Shown: positions 22,901-32,319 of the stretch, piece by piece
How positions within the stretch are numbered: position 1 is the first letter of the stretch
How the letters are laid out: each line of letters opens with the position of its first letter
Source of the DNA: Stomoxys calcitrans
Lineage: Eukaryota > Arthropoda > Insecta > Diptera > Muscidae
DNA: 64,000 bases
Direction of reading: 5' to 3'
Assembly (NCBI RefSeq): GCF_963082655.1
Contig: NC_081553.1
Coordinates: 36,653,509 to 36,717,508 of the forward strand
Program-made: the position numbers and the translations under genes
The notes under the pieces: model-generated
Told to the model about the DNA's origin: nothing
Seen by the model: only the letters and a program-made list of their open reading frames with translations
The model's database searches: none

Positions 22901-24470
22901 TATTTCGCTGCAAAGATCTGAATATATCTGCCACTAAATCTTCAGCCACATTGTTTACTACGTACACCCATGAGGGGGTAATGAGCTGAATGTGATAGTC
23001 GATGGAGAAATGATTTCGACAATCAACTGTCCCAAAATACTTGAATATTGAAGAGGATCACCAATTCTGCATGCAAATGTGGCTACAACAACTTGATATC
23101 ACATTTGAAAGCTCTTACACAGTCTCCCGGCATGCGGCAAGTAGCTCTTGCTCAAAAACTGAGAGCCTGTGATATTTCACACCAATGATAAATAATTATT
23201 GGCGCCTTTAAATAACCAATGGACATCATATTTCCGCGGAACTATCTTGTTCGCCTATCGAATATGACGAGGATCGCTACCTCCACATGCAAATGTGGCT
23301 AGACATACAACTGCATATGACCCAGAAAAATTTCTGTTCAAAAATTCACCACCTTAGGCATTATGCGGCAACAATAACACCATCAGATCTTCTTGAAATT
23401 TATATTTTTCCATGGAATGTCGGTGGCCCTATTGAAAAATCTTTTCCAAATTTAGTGTGCGAGCATATGGCGCCGTAATAAATAATTACATGAAACTCGA
23501 TACTTGTTCAATTGCCCTAACGATCCCACCACATACTTGTTTTTCCTAGATCATTTTGATGGTTTTCTTTCTGTCTATCTCAATCTAGGAACTAACAAAC
23601 ACACAATAACAAAAAACATTGTAATCTATCGAGAAATTATTGGCTGAGATTTTTATAACCACAACGATTTCATACGGATTCCCGTTTTTCACATTACCCC
23701 CATTCTTATAGAATCAGAATGAGTGAGTCATAGCACACAATTAAATGCAATCACTTACCTTCATTTTCTTCATCAATTTTCAAGGCCTTCGAAATGTATT
23801 CGAATGCTCGACGATGATGATGCTTTTGTTTGGCCAATAAAGGATCCCCTGGACCAGGACCTGATCCAGCTGGAGCTATGCCGCTACTATTTTTATTGAA
23901 CATTTCCAATTGCTGTTGAGGATTACGAATGCGCGATGACGGCAGAGGATAGGGCGCAATTGCCGTTGAAGTTACAGCTGAACAATTGCTGTGCGCTTGA
24001 TGTTCGAGCAGTTGATGTTTATCTTTGGATGATACGGCCACTAGGCTGGTGTTTTGTGTGCCTGACGAGGAGCCAACAACAATTTCAATATTACACTCAC
24101 GCTTATGTGGACGATATATAACTCTTGTGCTAGCACCGTAAATATAACGCAATATACAAAACAGCTGATAAATAAGTGTTCGCAGAATGTTGAAGAGGAA
24201 AATGATGGGAAAAGAGACAACATAAAGGTTTTGTTTATGTACAGAGCTAAATGTCGATCTGGCATTCGGAATCTCATATTCATCGGAGTCATCATCTGGT
24301 GAGGAGGAGGAATTGGGTGAACGTCTTGAGGTGGATGGTTTTACATCTTCCAAAGCTACACTACAAACACTAGATGTTTTACGATGACTTCTTATGGGTG
24401 ATTTGGTGCTGCTGCTGCTATTGACATTGCCCGAGGATGACGATGATGATGATGATTTGTTACGCACCAT
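13968..24470 (-). CDS. spas: Spastin, AAA ATPase microtubule-severing protein
   Basis: Six coding exons on the minus strand: 24470-23759, 19787-19617, 19413-19078, 18745-18573, 15046-14782, 14713-13968. All introns are GT-AG, phases agree, and the total of 2403 nt gives 800 aa. Order of parts: Ser-rich N-terminus; hydrophobic hairpin (81-113) that seats spastins in ER/endosome membrane; MIT domain (about 209-295) starting [18 protein letters not shown]; variable linker; microtubule-binding and AAA region with Walker A GPPGNGKT (565-572), Walker B IIFIDE (620-625) and C-terminal GDITI. Spastin hexamers pull on tubulin tails to sever microtubules. The ATG at 24470 (MVRNKS) is chosen because an upstream in-frame start would be GTG. 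Two introns (19788-23758 and 15047-18572) are swollen by transposons, but the reading frame is intact. The exon 3 acceptor (19414-19415) has a purine-rich tract. Confidence 0.96.
15263..15577 (+). repeat. tRNA-derived SINE, full-length copy in spas intron
   Basis: Internal RNA polymerase III promoter is intact: A-box TAGCGCAGAGG (15284-15294) and B-box GGTTCGAATCC (15318-15328). The body then runs through 'gctataaaatggaggcccctta' to the tail 'catgggcaaaattagcattt'. It is antisense to spas, inside the intron between coding exons 4 and 5. It serves as the reference for the other copies in this window. Confidence 0.9.
16165..16375 (+). repeat. Dispersed repeat fragment in spas intron
   Basis: Blocks 'gcgagctaccgggtgcatcca', 'acaggttgctgttagtg', 'ggtatcgagtggag', 'agaggccggg' match 1587-1800 and 4385-4625. 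Confidence 0.6.
16384..16980 (-). pseudogene. Jockey-like reverse transcriptase fragment
   Basis: Minus-strand translation in pieces: [19 protein letters not shown], then [52 protein letters not shown] and the catalytic box [10 protein letters not shown]. These are RT motifs 3-5 of jockey-clade non-LTR elements (QGxPQG..SP and YADD). Frame breaks near 16,720 and the missing thumb and 5' end make it dead. It lies antisense-neutral inside a spas intron, in the same direction as spas. Confidence 0.85.
17000..17830. repeat. Tandem-module repeat (about 150-bp family), degenerate
   Basis: Recurring 'tttggatata.ttgccatatagatcgat', 'tttcatc.aaatcggatg' and 'gtttagaggggt.cc' phrases at roughly 150-bp spacing. 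Lies in the spas intron. Confidence 0.65.
18225..18450 (-). repeat. Dispersed repeat copy containing a perfect palindrome
   Basis: Inverted relative to 16165-16375. A perfect 15-bp inverted repeat with a 3-nt loop (arms 18316-18330 and 18334-18348) replaces part of the usual unit. Confidence 0.65.
19895..20116. mobile_element. Mariner-type MITE (222 bp) in spas intron
   Basis: Begins TTGGGTTGCCCAAAAAGTAA and ends with the imperfect complement; TA precedes it (19893-19894), the following dinucleotide has mutated to TG. A second copy in opposite orientation is at 55798-56041. No transposase remains. Termini of this wording are known from mariner elements of the mellifera subfamily. Confidence 0.85.
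21430..23090 (+). pseudogene. Jockey-like non-LTR retrotransposon, decayed
   Basis: Plus-strand pieces in the expected order: endonuclease block [17 protein letters not shown] (21440-21495), then [20 protein letters not shown] in a shifted frame; later RT blocks with [16 protein letters not shown] (about 22490-22545), [17 protein letters not shown] and the catalytic [11 protein letters not shown] (22803-22835), then [11 protein letters not shown]. Several frameshifts and a SINE insertion at 21931-22137 show it is long dead. It sits antisense inside the first large spas intron. Confidence 0.85.
21931..22137 (-). repeat. SINE body fragment inserted in the jockey relic
   Basis: Carries 'catgaatattccattaaggaacaggg', 'gcccattatcattgagctt' (minus) and the 'gcggcacgc'-type block, but the tRNA head is missing. 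Younger than the surrounding retrotransposon, since it interrupts it. Confidence 0.65.
23105..23320 (+). repeat. Retroelement 3' region: 'ggcgcctttaaataacc' and 'cacatgcaaatgtggct' blocks
   Basis: Directly downstream of the RT relic. Contains the same block series that appears alone elsewhere (1587-1800, 4385-4625), followed by 'gacgaggatcgctacctccacatgcaaatgtggct'. The order supports these dispersed fragments being 3' ends of one non-LTR family; this is inference. Confidence 0.55.
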
Positions 24471-24885
24471 AACAGTTTCCCCCACGAAATTTTTTCACAA
24501 AAGAATTTGTTCCGGGAGTTATGAACGTCTCTCAAACAGCCCTTAATTTTCACATTAAATTGTGGTGATTACAGCGATTTCAAACAAAATATATATATTG
24601 TCCCCTACTTATTACTATTATTTTATATACTATTATTTTATTATACAAGGCTTCCTTATTTAACCCGATACTTTTCAGTTTATATTTTTCTCCCTTTTTT
24701 TTAGAATTTTTGCTGCATTTTATTGTTATGTCTGATATCAACCCTTGTGAAAAACTAGTGTTGGTGACTATTTTATACGCCAAAGAGTGTTGGCAAACAA
24801 GGACGACAACAAAGGGCGCCCATATTGAACACATTGGGCTGTTCGCATTTTAAGATATTTTGAGCGAATTTATGAAATTGCTAAT

Positions 24886-25085
24886 GGCTGGTACTAAGTT
24901 CGTTATTCACCGTTTTCGCAATTACATTTTTGAAACACTACACAAATAACAATTTTATTAAAATTTTACCATAAATAATGAGGGATAGTCCTGCTGAATG
25001 AAATCAACAAGTTGTTTTATCTATTATCTAAAAAAAGTAATCGGTCAAAAATATCGCGAAAAGTTTATATATTGTAGTACCAGCC
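24886..25085 (+). mobile_element. MITE of the GGCTGGTACTA family
   Basis: Terminal inverted repeats GGCTGGTACTA...TAGTACCAGCC enclose 200 bp of AT-rich sequence with 'aaaaaaagtaatcgg' near the right end. No coding capacity. Superfamily undetermined. Copies: 25697-25917, 28035-28248 and 28272-28492. Confidence 0.8.
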
Positions 25086-25193
25086 CAAAGCGGATTTAGA
25101 AATGTCGTCTCACGCGAACAGCTGTAAACAGAAATCTGGGGCCGTATTACCGAGTTCGAGTTCGCTTTCGTATCGAATGCAATTTCATCTCGT

Positions 25194-25295
25194 TGTTGTT
25201 GTTGTTGTAGCAGTTTGTTAAACACTGAGGCGGCAGCCCTTGCCGATAAAGAACTCCGTCGGGTCAATCCGGTACGTACAACCGGGTGCCATGGA
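25194..25295 (+). repeat. Dispersed repeat ('cactgaggcggcagccctt' family)
   Basis: 'gttgttgttgttgttgtagcag' followed by 'cactgaggcggcagccctt' and 'caatccggtacgtacaaccggg'. Same text at 11,875-11,980 and 43,458-43,540. Family unknown. Confidence 0.6.
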
Positions 25296-25696
25296 ATTGC
25301 TCGTATTTAATAGATGTTATACAACTTTTATACACATTTTAATCCAATTTTTTTTATAAATTATAACCGATTTAAACATACGCGTTCCAAATTTCAAAAA
25401 TTGTGGTTCAATTATGAAATTCATAATTCACAATAGAGGGATTTCGAACGATTTTACTCGTTCACGTATGCGGTAATTCGGCCCCTGACATCTTAAAACC
25501 TTCAAATCTGGCCGGATGTTAGCAGCTATTTTGCGTGAGACAACATTTAAATAACTCAGTCATGAAATAGGTCTAGCATCTGCTTGTTGGACTGTAAACG
25601 CCAGTCAATTTAATATTTGATAAGTTACTTCCTTAAGCACATGTTAAAAGCAAAAATAAATGTATTGGTTCATTTTTGAAATTGGTAAAAATTAAT

Positions 25697-25917
25697 GGCT
25701 GGCACTGTTCGTTTTTCACCGCTGAAAACCCATGTTTTTCGCGATTACTTTTTGAAAAATAACACTGAAAAATAACAATTCTATTAAAATTTTGCAATAA
25801 ATAAAGAGAGAATGTCCCACTGAATTAAATCAGCAAGTTTTTTCGCTTTGAAATCTATTATCTAAAAAAAGTAATCCTCGAAAAATATCTCGAAAAGCGA
25901 ATATAATAAAAACAGCC
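25697..25917 (+). mobile_element. MITE of the GGCTGGTACTA family
   Basis: Starts GGCTGGCACTGTTCGTTTTT and ends AAAACAGCC; the right terminus is degraded. Internal sequence closely follows 28035-28248. Lies 275 bp upstream of the mRpL11 start codon. Confidence 0.75.
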
Positions 25918-26192
25918 CATAAAAATTTGTATACATTTTAAGATGTGACCAACTGCAATTAAGCTCCCATTTAAAAAACAATATGTAAAAAAAATAAAAT
26001 CTTAAAATAACGGTTTCACCTCACAACCATTCCGTTCCCTGCATCCATACGAATGCACTAATTGACATAAGTAGCCATAATAACAATTTCACTTTCAAAC
26101 ACTTGGTAATAATTTTGCATAACCCCCGTTGTCTAGTTTCTAAATATTTTTTTATAAATTATTAAAGAATAGTTACAATTTTAACATAAAAA

Positions 26193-26917
26193 ATGTCTAA
26201 AGCCGCTGGCAAATTAAAAACTATGAAGAAAGGTATGGAGAAAATTACACATACCACAAAACTAAAAACCAATATTCCTGCGGGTATGGCTGCAGCCGGC
26301 CCACCACTGGGCCCAATGTTGGGACAGGTATTTGGGTTTGACTTTTTGATAATTTTATAAAATAACATGCTTTTGGTATCGTTCCCAGCGAGCAATCAAT
26401 ATAGCTGCCTTTTGTAAGGACTTTAATACAAGAACGGCCGAAATGAAAGAAGGCGTTCCATTGCCTTGTCGAATTTCAGTAAACAGTGATCGTAGCTACA
26501 ACTTAGTCATTCATTCTCCTCCGGCTACTTTCTTACTCAAACAAGCTGCTGGCATCCAAAGAGGTGCAATGAATGCGGGTAAAGAAGTATCTGGTATGAT
26601 AACGTTGAAGCATTTATATGAAATTGCTGCTATTAAAATCCAAGACCCTCCCAACGCTTTATTAACCATGCAGGTATATTTATATAAACATGCATTATAA
26701 CAAATGTTATATTTATTTATTTATTTTACTTTGCTCCAATTATCAGCAAATGTGCGAAATGTTAGTGGGTATAGCTCGTACTTGTGGCATCAAAATCGTT
26801 CGTGACTTAAAAGCCGAAGATTATGCCGTATTTCTAGAAGAACGACGTGCTGTGGTTGAAGCTCAGAGACGAGAGCTACAAGAAAAGCGCGAAGCAAAAA
26901 TGTTACGCACTGGTTAA
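26193..26917 (+). CDS. mRpL11: Mitochondrial large-subunit ribosomal protein L11 (uL11m)
   Basis: Three exons 26193-26327, 26389-26673 and 26747-26917, with 61- and 73-nt GT-AG introns; both splices are phase 0. The product is 196 aa. The N-terminal uL11 domain shows IPAGMAAAGPPLGPMLGQ (28-45), followed by RAINIAAFCKDFN; the C-terminal RNA-binding part has PPATFLLKQAAGI and the signature-like block MCEMLVGIARTCGIKI. uL11 binds the GTPase-associated region of 23S-like rRNA in the mitoribosome. There is no obvious long presequence; the basic N-terminus MSKAAGKLKTMKKG may serve. The stop is 59 nt from the stop of the convergent Rrp36-type gene, so the 3' UTRs probably overlap. Confidence 0.95.
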
Positions 26918-26976
26918 AGTAAAATTTGATATATTTTATTGTTATAAATATACGTCTATACATTGTTAAGAAAGCT

Positions 26977-27823
26977 TTAGTCAAATCCAATTCTTTTCCT
27001 ATCCTTAGCTGCATTCTTCTTGCGGCGTTTTTCCAGATGTTTGGTTAGTTTTCCCTTCTCCATTAAATCCTCAAATTGTGCAACCAACTCTTTTGCTCTT
27101 CTTTCCTCTGAAATAAAAGTATAAATAACAAAATGTTGCATATATACAAAATGAGACATACTCTTCGTAACAAAATGAGGCTGTCTTCCTTCGGCTATTG
27201 CCTTTTGTACTTCTTTTTGTTCTTCCTTTAGTTGCTGTTGTTTCTGATGCCACTTGTTTTCCTCCACATTTTTGTTTATAAGTCTCTGTATGGTTTTTTT
27301 GATATCTTGTCTTTCTTCATCATCAGTGGCCTTATTTAATGCCGACTTCAAGTGCTGCACCTCTTTTTCACGTATTTCACTAACGAATTTGTAATTTTCC
27401 TTAAACTTTTTGACATCATAGTCACCTGCCCTTTCGTCGAACCTGGGATCTCTTATGTCATGGTCCTTTTTACGCTTCAAACGCATTTCAGCGCCTAGAA
27501 ATGGGACCTGACGCGTTGAAGTCTGTTCCCTAGGGCGATTTTTATTCAGACGTTTGAAATCTTGTTTATCCTTTTTCAACTTGGCATTTTTAGAGCGATT
27601 TTCAATTCCTAAAACCGCCTCCTTGTAAATCTTCGATCCCAATTCCTCTTTGAGTTTCATGATTTCCTCAAAAGACATGGATTTAAGATCTTCGCGTATT
27701 TCATTCTAGACAGTGAAAAAGTTTTATTATATCTTTATTTTAAAAATAAATTTGGGTAAACCTTACTCTTTGTTGCTCATCATCGTCATCAGATGAACTG
27801 TGATCTTCAGAGGAGGAAATCAT
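26977..27823 (-). CDS. Rrp36: Ribosomal RNA processing protein 36 homologue
   Basis: Three exons on the minus strand: 27823-27767 (19 codons, acidic Ser/Asp-rich), 27705-27162 and 27107-26977; 732 nt, 243 aa. All junctions are GT-AG. Highly charged and lysine-rich throughout. The RRP36 family core is visible as TRQVPFLGAEMRLKRKKDHDIRDPRFDERAGDYD (split here in words) followed by FVSEIREKEVQHLK, and the C-terminal ERRAKELVAQFEDL...KHLEKRRKKNAAKDRK. RRP36 acts in the nucleolar SSU processome for early cleavages of pre-18S rRNA. Start: first ATG after a clear AT-rich leader; it is only 24 nt below the stop of the candidate gene at 27848-28742. Skipping the 54-nt intron would also stay open, adding an unconserved insert, so the spliced form is preferred. 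Confidence 0.9.
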
Positions 27824-27847
27824 TTCTTAATTATAATTATTTTTTAT

Positions 27848-28742
27848 TTATTTTGATGCCAGAAATTCACGTGCTGCATCCAGTGTTTTTGTAAACAGAA
27901 AACAGATGTTAATTTCGCTTACCAACACTTTTTGAAGACGCAGCTGAAGTTTTTGGACAAACAACGCGGCCGTCGTATTTACGTGACGTATTGTTGCATG
28001 TAGCTGTTCAAAGTGCCTTTTACAAAAGTGTTATGGCTGGTACTATGTTCGTTTTTCACCGTTGAAAACCTTTTTCGCGATTACTTTTTTGAAACAACAT
28101 GAAAATAACAATGATAAAATAAAATTTTTATTAAAATTTTTATATAAGTAATGAGGGAATGTCCCACTGAACAAAATCATTAAGTTTTTTGCTTTAAAAT
28201 CTATTATTTCAAAAAAGTAATCGGCGAAAAACGGTTATAGTACCAGCCTTTAGTAATTAATAACTATTAAAGGCTGGTACTATATTCGCTTTTCGCGTTA
28301 TTTTTCTGCGACTACTTTTTATAGATAAAAGATTTTAAATTGCTGATTTTATTCAGTTGGACATTCTCTAATAACATTTGGTAAGATTTTAATAAAACTG
28401 TTATTTTATCATTGAGATTTTTGTAGTATTTCATGAAAATAATCGCGATTAACATGGGTTTTAAACAGTGAAAAACGAACATAGTACCAGCCATAAATAA
28501 GAAAAATACAAAAACTAAGCTCACAAAAGTCTTACATCGGTGTTCACAAAACTTAATGCATCTTTAAAGTAGATCCGTCCTAATGGCCCTTTCCATATTT
28601 TTGTACTAAATTTTGTAGCCAAGACTACATTTTTATTTACGCCACCGCCACTGATTAGGTTACGATTTAGTGTTGCCAACGTTTTATTGTACCAACTAAT
28701 TAGAGCACTAAATACTGACAATATAAATATTTTTATTTTCAT
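27848..28742 (-). CDS. Candidate small membrane or secreted protein, 120 aa, unrecognised
   Basis: I do not recognise this protein. Exon 1 is 28742-28536 (69 codons), with donor GTAAGA at 28535-28530; exon 2 is 28003-27848 with acceptor CAG at 28006-28004. Exon 1 alone is 207 nt and exon 2 156 nt, so the frame is phase 0 and open to TAA: 120 aa in total. The first 20 residues (MKIKIFILSVFSALISWY) look like a signal peptide or N-terminal anchor; the C-terminus reads TKTLDAAREFLASK. The intron (about 530 nt) holds two head-to-head MITEs. The start codon lies 21 nt from the divergent SDE2 start and the stop only 24 nt before the Rrp36 start, so either a dicistronic transcript or a false call is possible. 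An internal GTAAGC/GCAG pair in exon 2 could give another splice form. Confidence 0.45.
28035..28248 (+). mobile_element. MITE of the GGCTGGTACTA family
   Basis: Termini GGCTGGTACTATGTTCG and TATAGTACCAGCC. Paired head-to-head with 28272-28492, 23 bp away. Confidence 0.82.
28272..28492 (-). mobile_element. MITE of the GGCTGGTACTA family, inverted neighbour
   Basis: Its right end, reverse complemented, matches the left end of 28035-28248 (GGCTGGTACTATGTTCGTTT), so the two copies are in opposite orientation. Both fall in the intron of the candidate gene. Confidence 0.82.
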
Positions 28743-28763
28743 CGAAATTTTTACGAGATAAAC

Positions 28764-29603
28764 ATGGAAAGTTTGGCAATAACTTATCAAGATCTAATTA
28801 GCTACCTTATTAAAACGAAGGTAAGTAGAAAACATATAGCATGTAACAATATTCGTTTCATCGGACCACTTGAATTGTATGCCTTGCAGAGCTTAGTTCC
28901 AGAGTCTTTTTACTTGGAGCAAAATGGTAAACGTTTGCAAAGTGACCCCACTGAAGATGTTCCAGTATACATTCGTTTCCGTTTATTGGGTGGAAAAGGT
29001 GGGTTTGGTTCCATGCTTAGGGCCATTGGAGCACAAATTGAAAAAACTACCAACAGGGAAGCTTGCAGAGACCTTAGTGGACGAAGGCTTCGAGATATTA
29101 ATGAGGAGAAGCGACTAAAAGCCTGGTTAGACAAACAAGGTGAAAGGGAACGCGAGGCAGAAGAGAGAAAGAAACGTAAAATTGAAAAACTATTAGCTGT
29201 TCCCAAACATGAGTTCAAAGATAAGGAATATGAAGAGGCACGTTCAAAACTAACTGAGAAAGTTTGTGATGCAGTAGAAGAGGGTTTTAAAAAGGCTGCA
29301 ACGAGTGGTCCAAAAGACAATTTAAAACGCAAACATGAGCCATCAACTTCCCAACAGGCAGCAGCCAAAGCAAAAGCAAAAAAACCAGCCCTATGGATCG
29401 ATGATGATCTATCGGGAGACTCCGAAGACAGCTCAGATGATGGCGACAATAATTCCCATAAGGTCCCAAAAAAACGCAATGAATCTAATCCCCCAGTTTC
29501 AAGCGACGCCAATGAGAAGCCAGCAACGACTACGGAAACATCTCCAGGTGAAGAAACGACGAGTTCGTCTGACTCGGAATCCTTATCTGTAGTGAGCAAA
29601 TAA
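28764..29603 (+). CDS. SDE2: SDE2 homologue (replication stress and splicing factor)
   Basis: Best model: exon 1 28764-28820, exon 2 28890-29603, 256 aa. The 69-nt intron 28821-28889 is GTAAGT...TTGCAG but has no in-frame stop, so the unspliced frame (279 aa) is also open. The N-terminus is a ubiquitin-like fold; it ends in the processing motif LLGGKGGFGSMLRAIGAQIE, where SDE2 proteins are cleaved after GG to release a fragment starting with Lys. The Sde2 domain follows with REACRDLSGRRLRDINEEK and a charged coiled-coil. The C-terminus is acidic and Ser-rich. Family roles: PCNA-linked replication stress response, spliceosome assembly. A more upstream coding exon cannot be excluded, since the frame is open for 15 codons before the ATG. 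A 3' AATAAA follows at about 29650. Confidence 0.92.
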   Translation: MESLAITYQDLISYLIKTKVSRKHIACNNIRFIGPLELYALQSLVPESFYLEQNGKRLQSDPTEDVPVYIRFRLLGGKGGFGSMLRAIGAQIEKTTNREACRDLSGRRLRDINEEKRLKAWLDKQGEREREAEERKKRKIEKLLAVPKHEFKDKEYEEARSKLTEKVCDAVEEGFKKAATSGPKDNLKRKHEPSTSQQAAAKAKAKKPALWIDDDLSGDSEDSSDDGDNNSHKVPKKRNESNPPVSSDANEKPATTTETSPGEETTSSSDSESLSVVSK

Positions 29604-29715
29604 AACTATAAGCTATTATTAACGTACATATGAATTTCATTAAAATTATTGAATAAACATCCAATTTCTTAAATATAAGATAACTAATTTAATTAATGCC
29701 AGTTAAATACATAAT

Positions 29716-31116
<1,401 letters not shown>

Positions 31117-32319
31117 TTTAATACGAGTTTACAAAAATAACTTCTTTGTTTTTCCAATCCAATTGGATATTTGCAAACTTTTTTTGTTTACCAAATATTG
31201 TCAATAACATCTGATGATCTTACCTAAAATATAACGCAAGACAGACATTTGTCAAATTTGACCATAAAATAGTAGACAGGATTAATAACATAATTACGAA
31301 GGTATAGTCATGGCACTAGGCTGCCAAATATCTGGATACTTCCTAATTGACATTCTAGTTACGAAAATTTTTTAAAACCAAACAAAGCATTCCACGTTTA
31401 TTTGCATTTTGATGTGCAGAAGGCACAATATTAATAGATTTGTGATTATAAAAGTGTAAATTATAAATTAAAATAAAGAAAGTGTAAACAAATCTACAAA
31501 ATGTGAGAACCCTTAAAAATCTAAACAAACTGTTTGATATTCTAATGAGATTTGGGTGAAACTCTGAAATCGCAAAAATTTATCAGCCCAGCTGATTTAT
31601 CTTATATAAATTTTCCCAGGCTCTGCTGGTAAAAATATAGTAGGTAATTTTTATCTACTTTATGAACATCATGTTAATTTCAGTTTAATTATTGTTTCAT
31701 TGTTTTTTAGCCGTGCGACACGTTTTCCAGGTTTCGTAATTCCATTACGTTTTCCGTTACGTCATCGATCCACTAAACGGCGAATTAGCGTTTGATTGCT
31801 TCTCTGTCAAAATCAAGCAGCTGTTGTCCATATTCCCACACGCCAAAATACTTAAAAAAGATAAAAATTAAAAGAATTATTATAAAAGTTTGTTAAATCA
31901 GTATTATATTTATAAAATAGAGGTAATATATATTGATCTTTATTTTAGCCTCACATTTAATCTGAGTTTAAAACCATCGGCGAAATTTTCAGATCACTGT
32001 TACGCAAATAAACAAAGAAAAATTAAAAACAAACAAAAACGAAAACTAGCGACAAGGTTACAGCATTGCCGCCACTGATAAGAAGTCTTCACAGTTTTTT
32101 TGGGACTCACAATAAAAAAACTAACCCAATTTTCCGGCTTCTGAATAAGAAAGCATTTACCAAGCGCTCATTCTGTTTTGTAGCCTCGTAAGAGGGAGAC
32201 GTGAATTTCTTTCAGCGCACAACATTAATTGAAAGATATTGCTTTAAGTGGATGGTGAATTAAAAAAGTGCCTGACATTGAAATATTTGTTAACCAAACA
32301 CAAGGATACATTAATCAAA
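31117..32319. promoter_or_regulatory. Divergent intergenic region between Atg6 and PISD
   Basis: No gene or transposon recognised. Includes a 'ttccattacgttttccgttacgtcatcg' stretch around 31,738-31,767 with two near-repeats of 'ttacgttttc' and a CRE-like TGACG on the minus strand. Presumed to hold both promoters; no TATA box identified with confidence. Confidence 0.45.

Noticed and set aside
26977..27678. Unspliced Rrp36 reading through the 54-nt intron
   Set aside because: The frame is open, but the insert has no family match and the GTATGT...TTTCAG signals are good, joining TK to KERRAKEL as expected.
28910..29599. 229-aa minus-strand ORF opposite SDE2
   Set aside because: Antisense shadow; Ser/Leu-rich because SDE2 is Lys/Glu-rich.
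32248..32319. 24-codon upstream extension of PISD
   Set aside because: It would need a GTG start; the ATG at 32320 has a good fly context and is followed by a typical mitochondrial leader.
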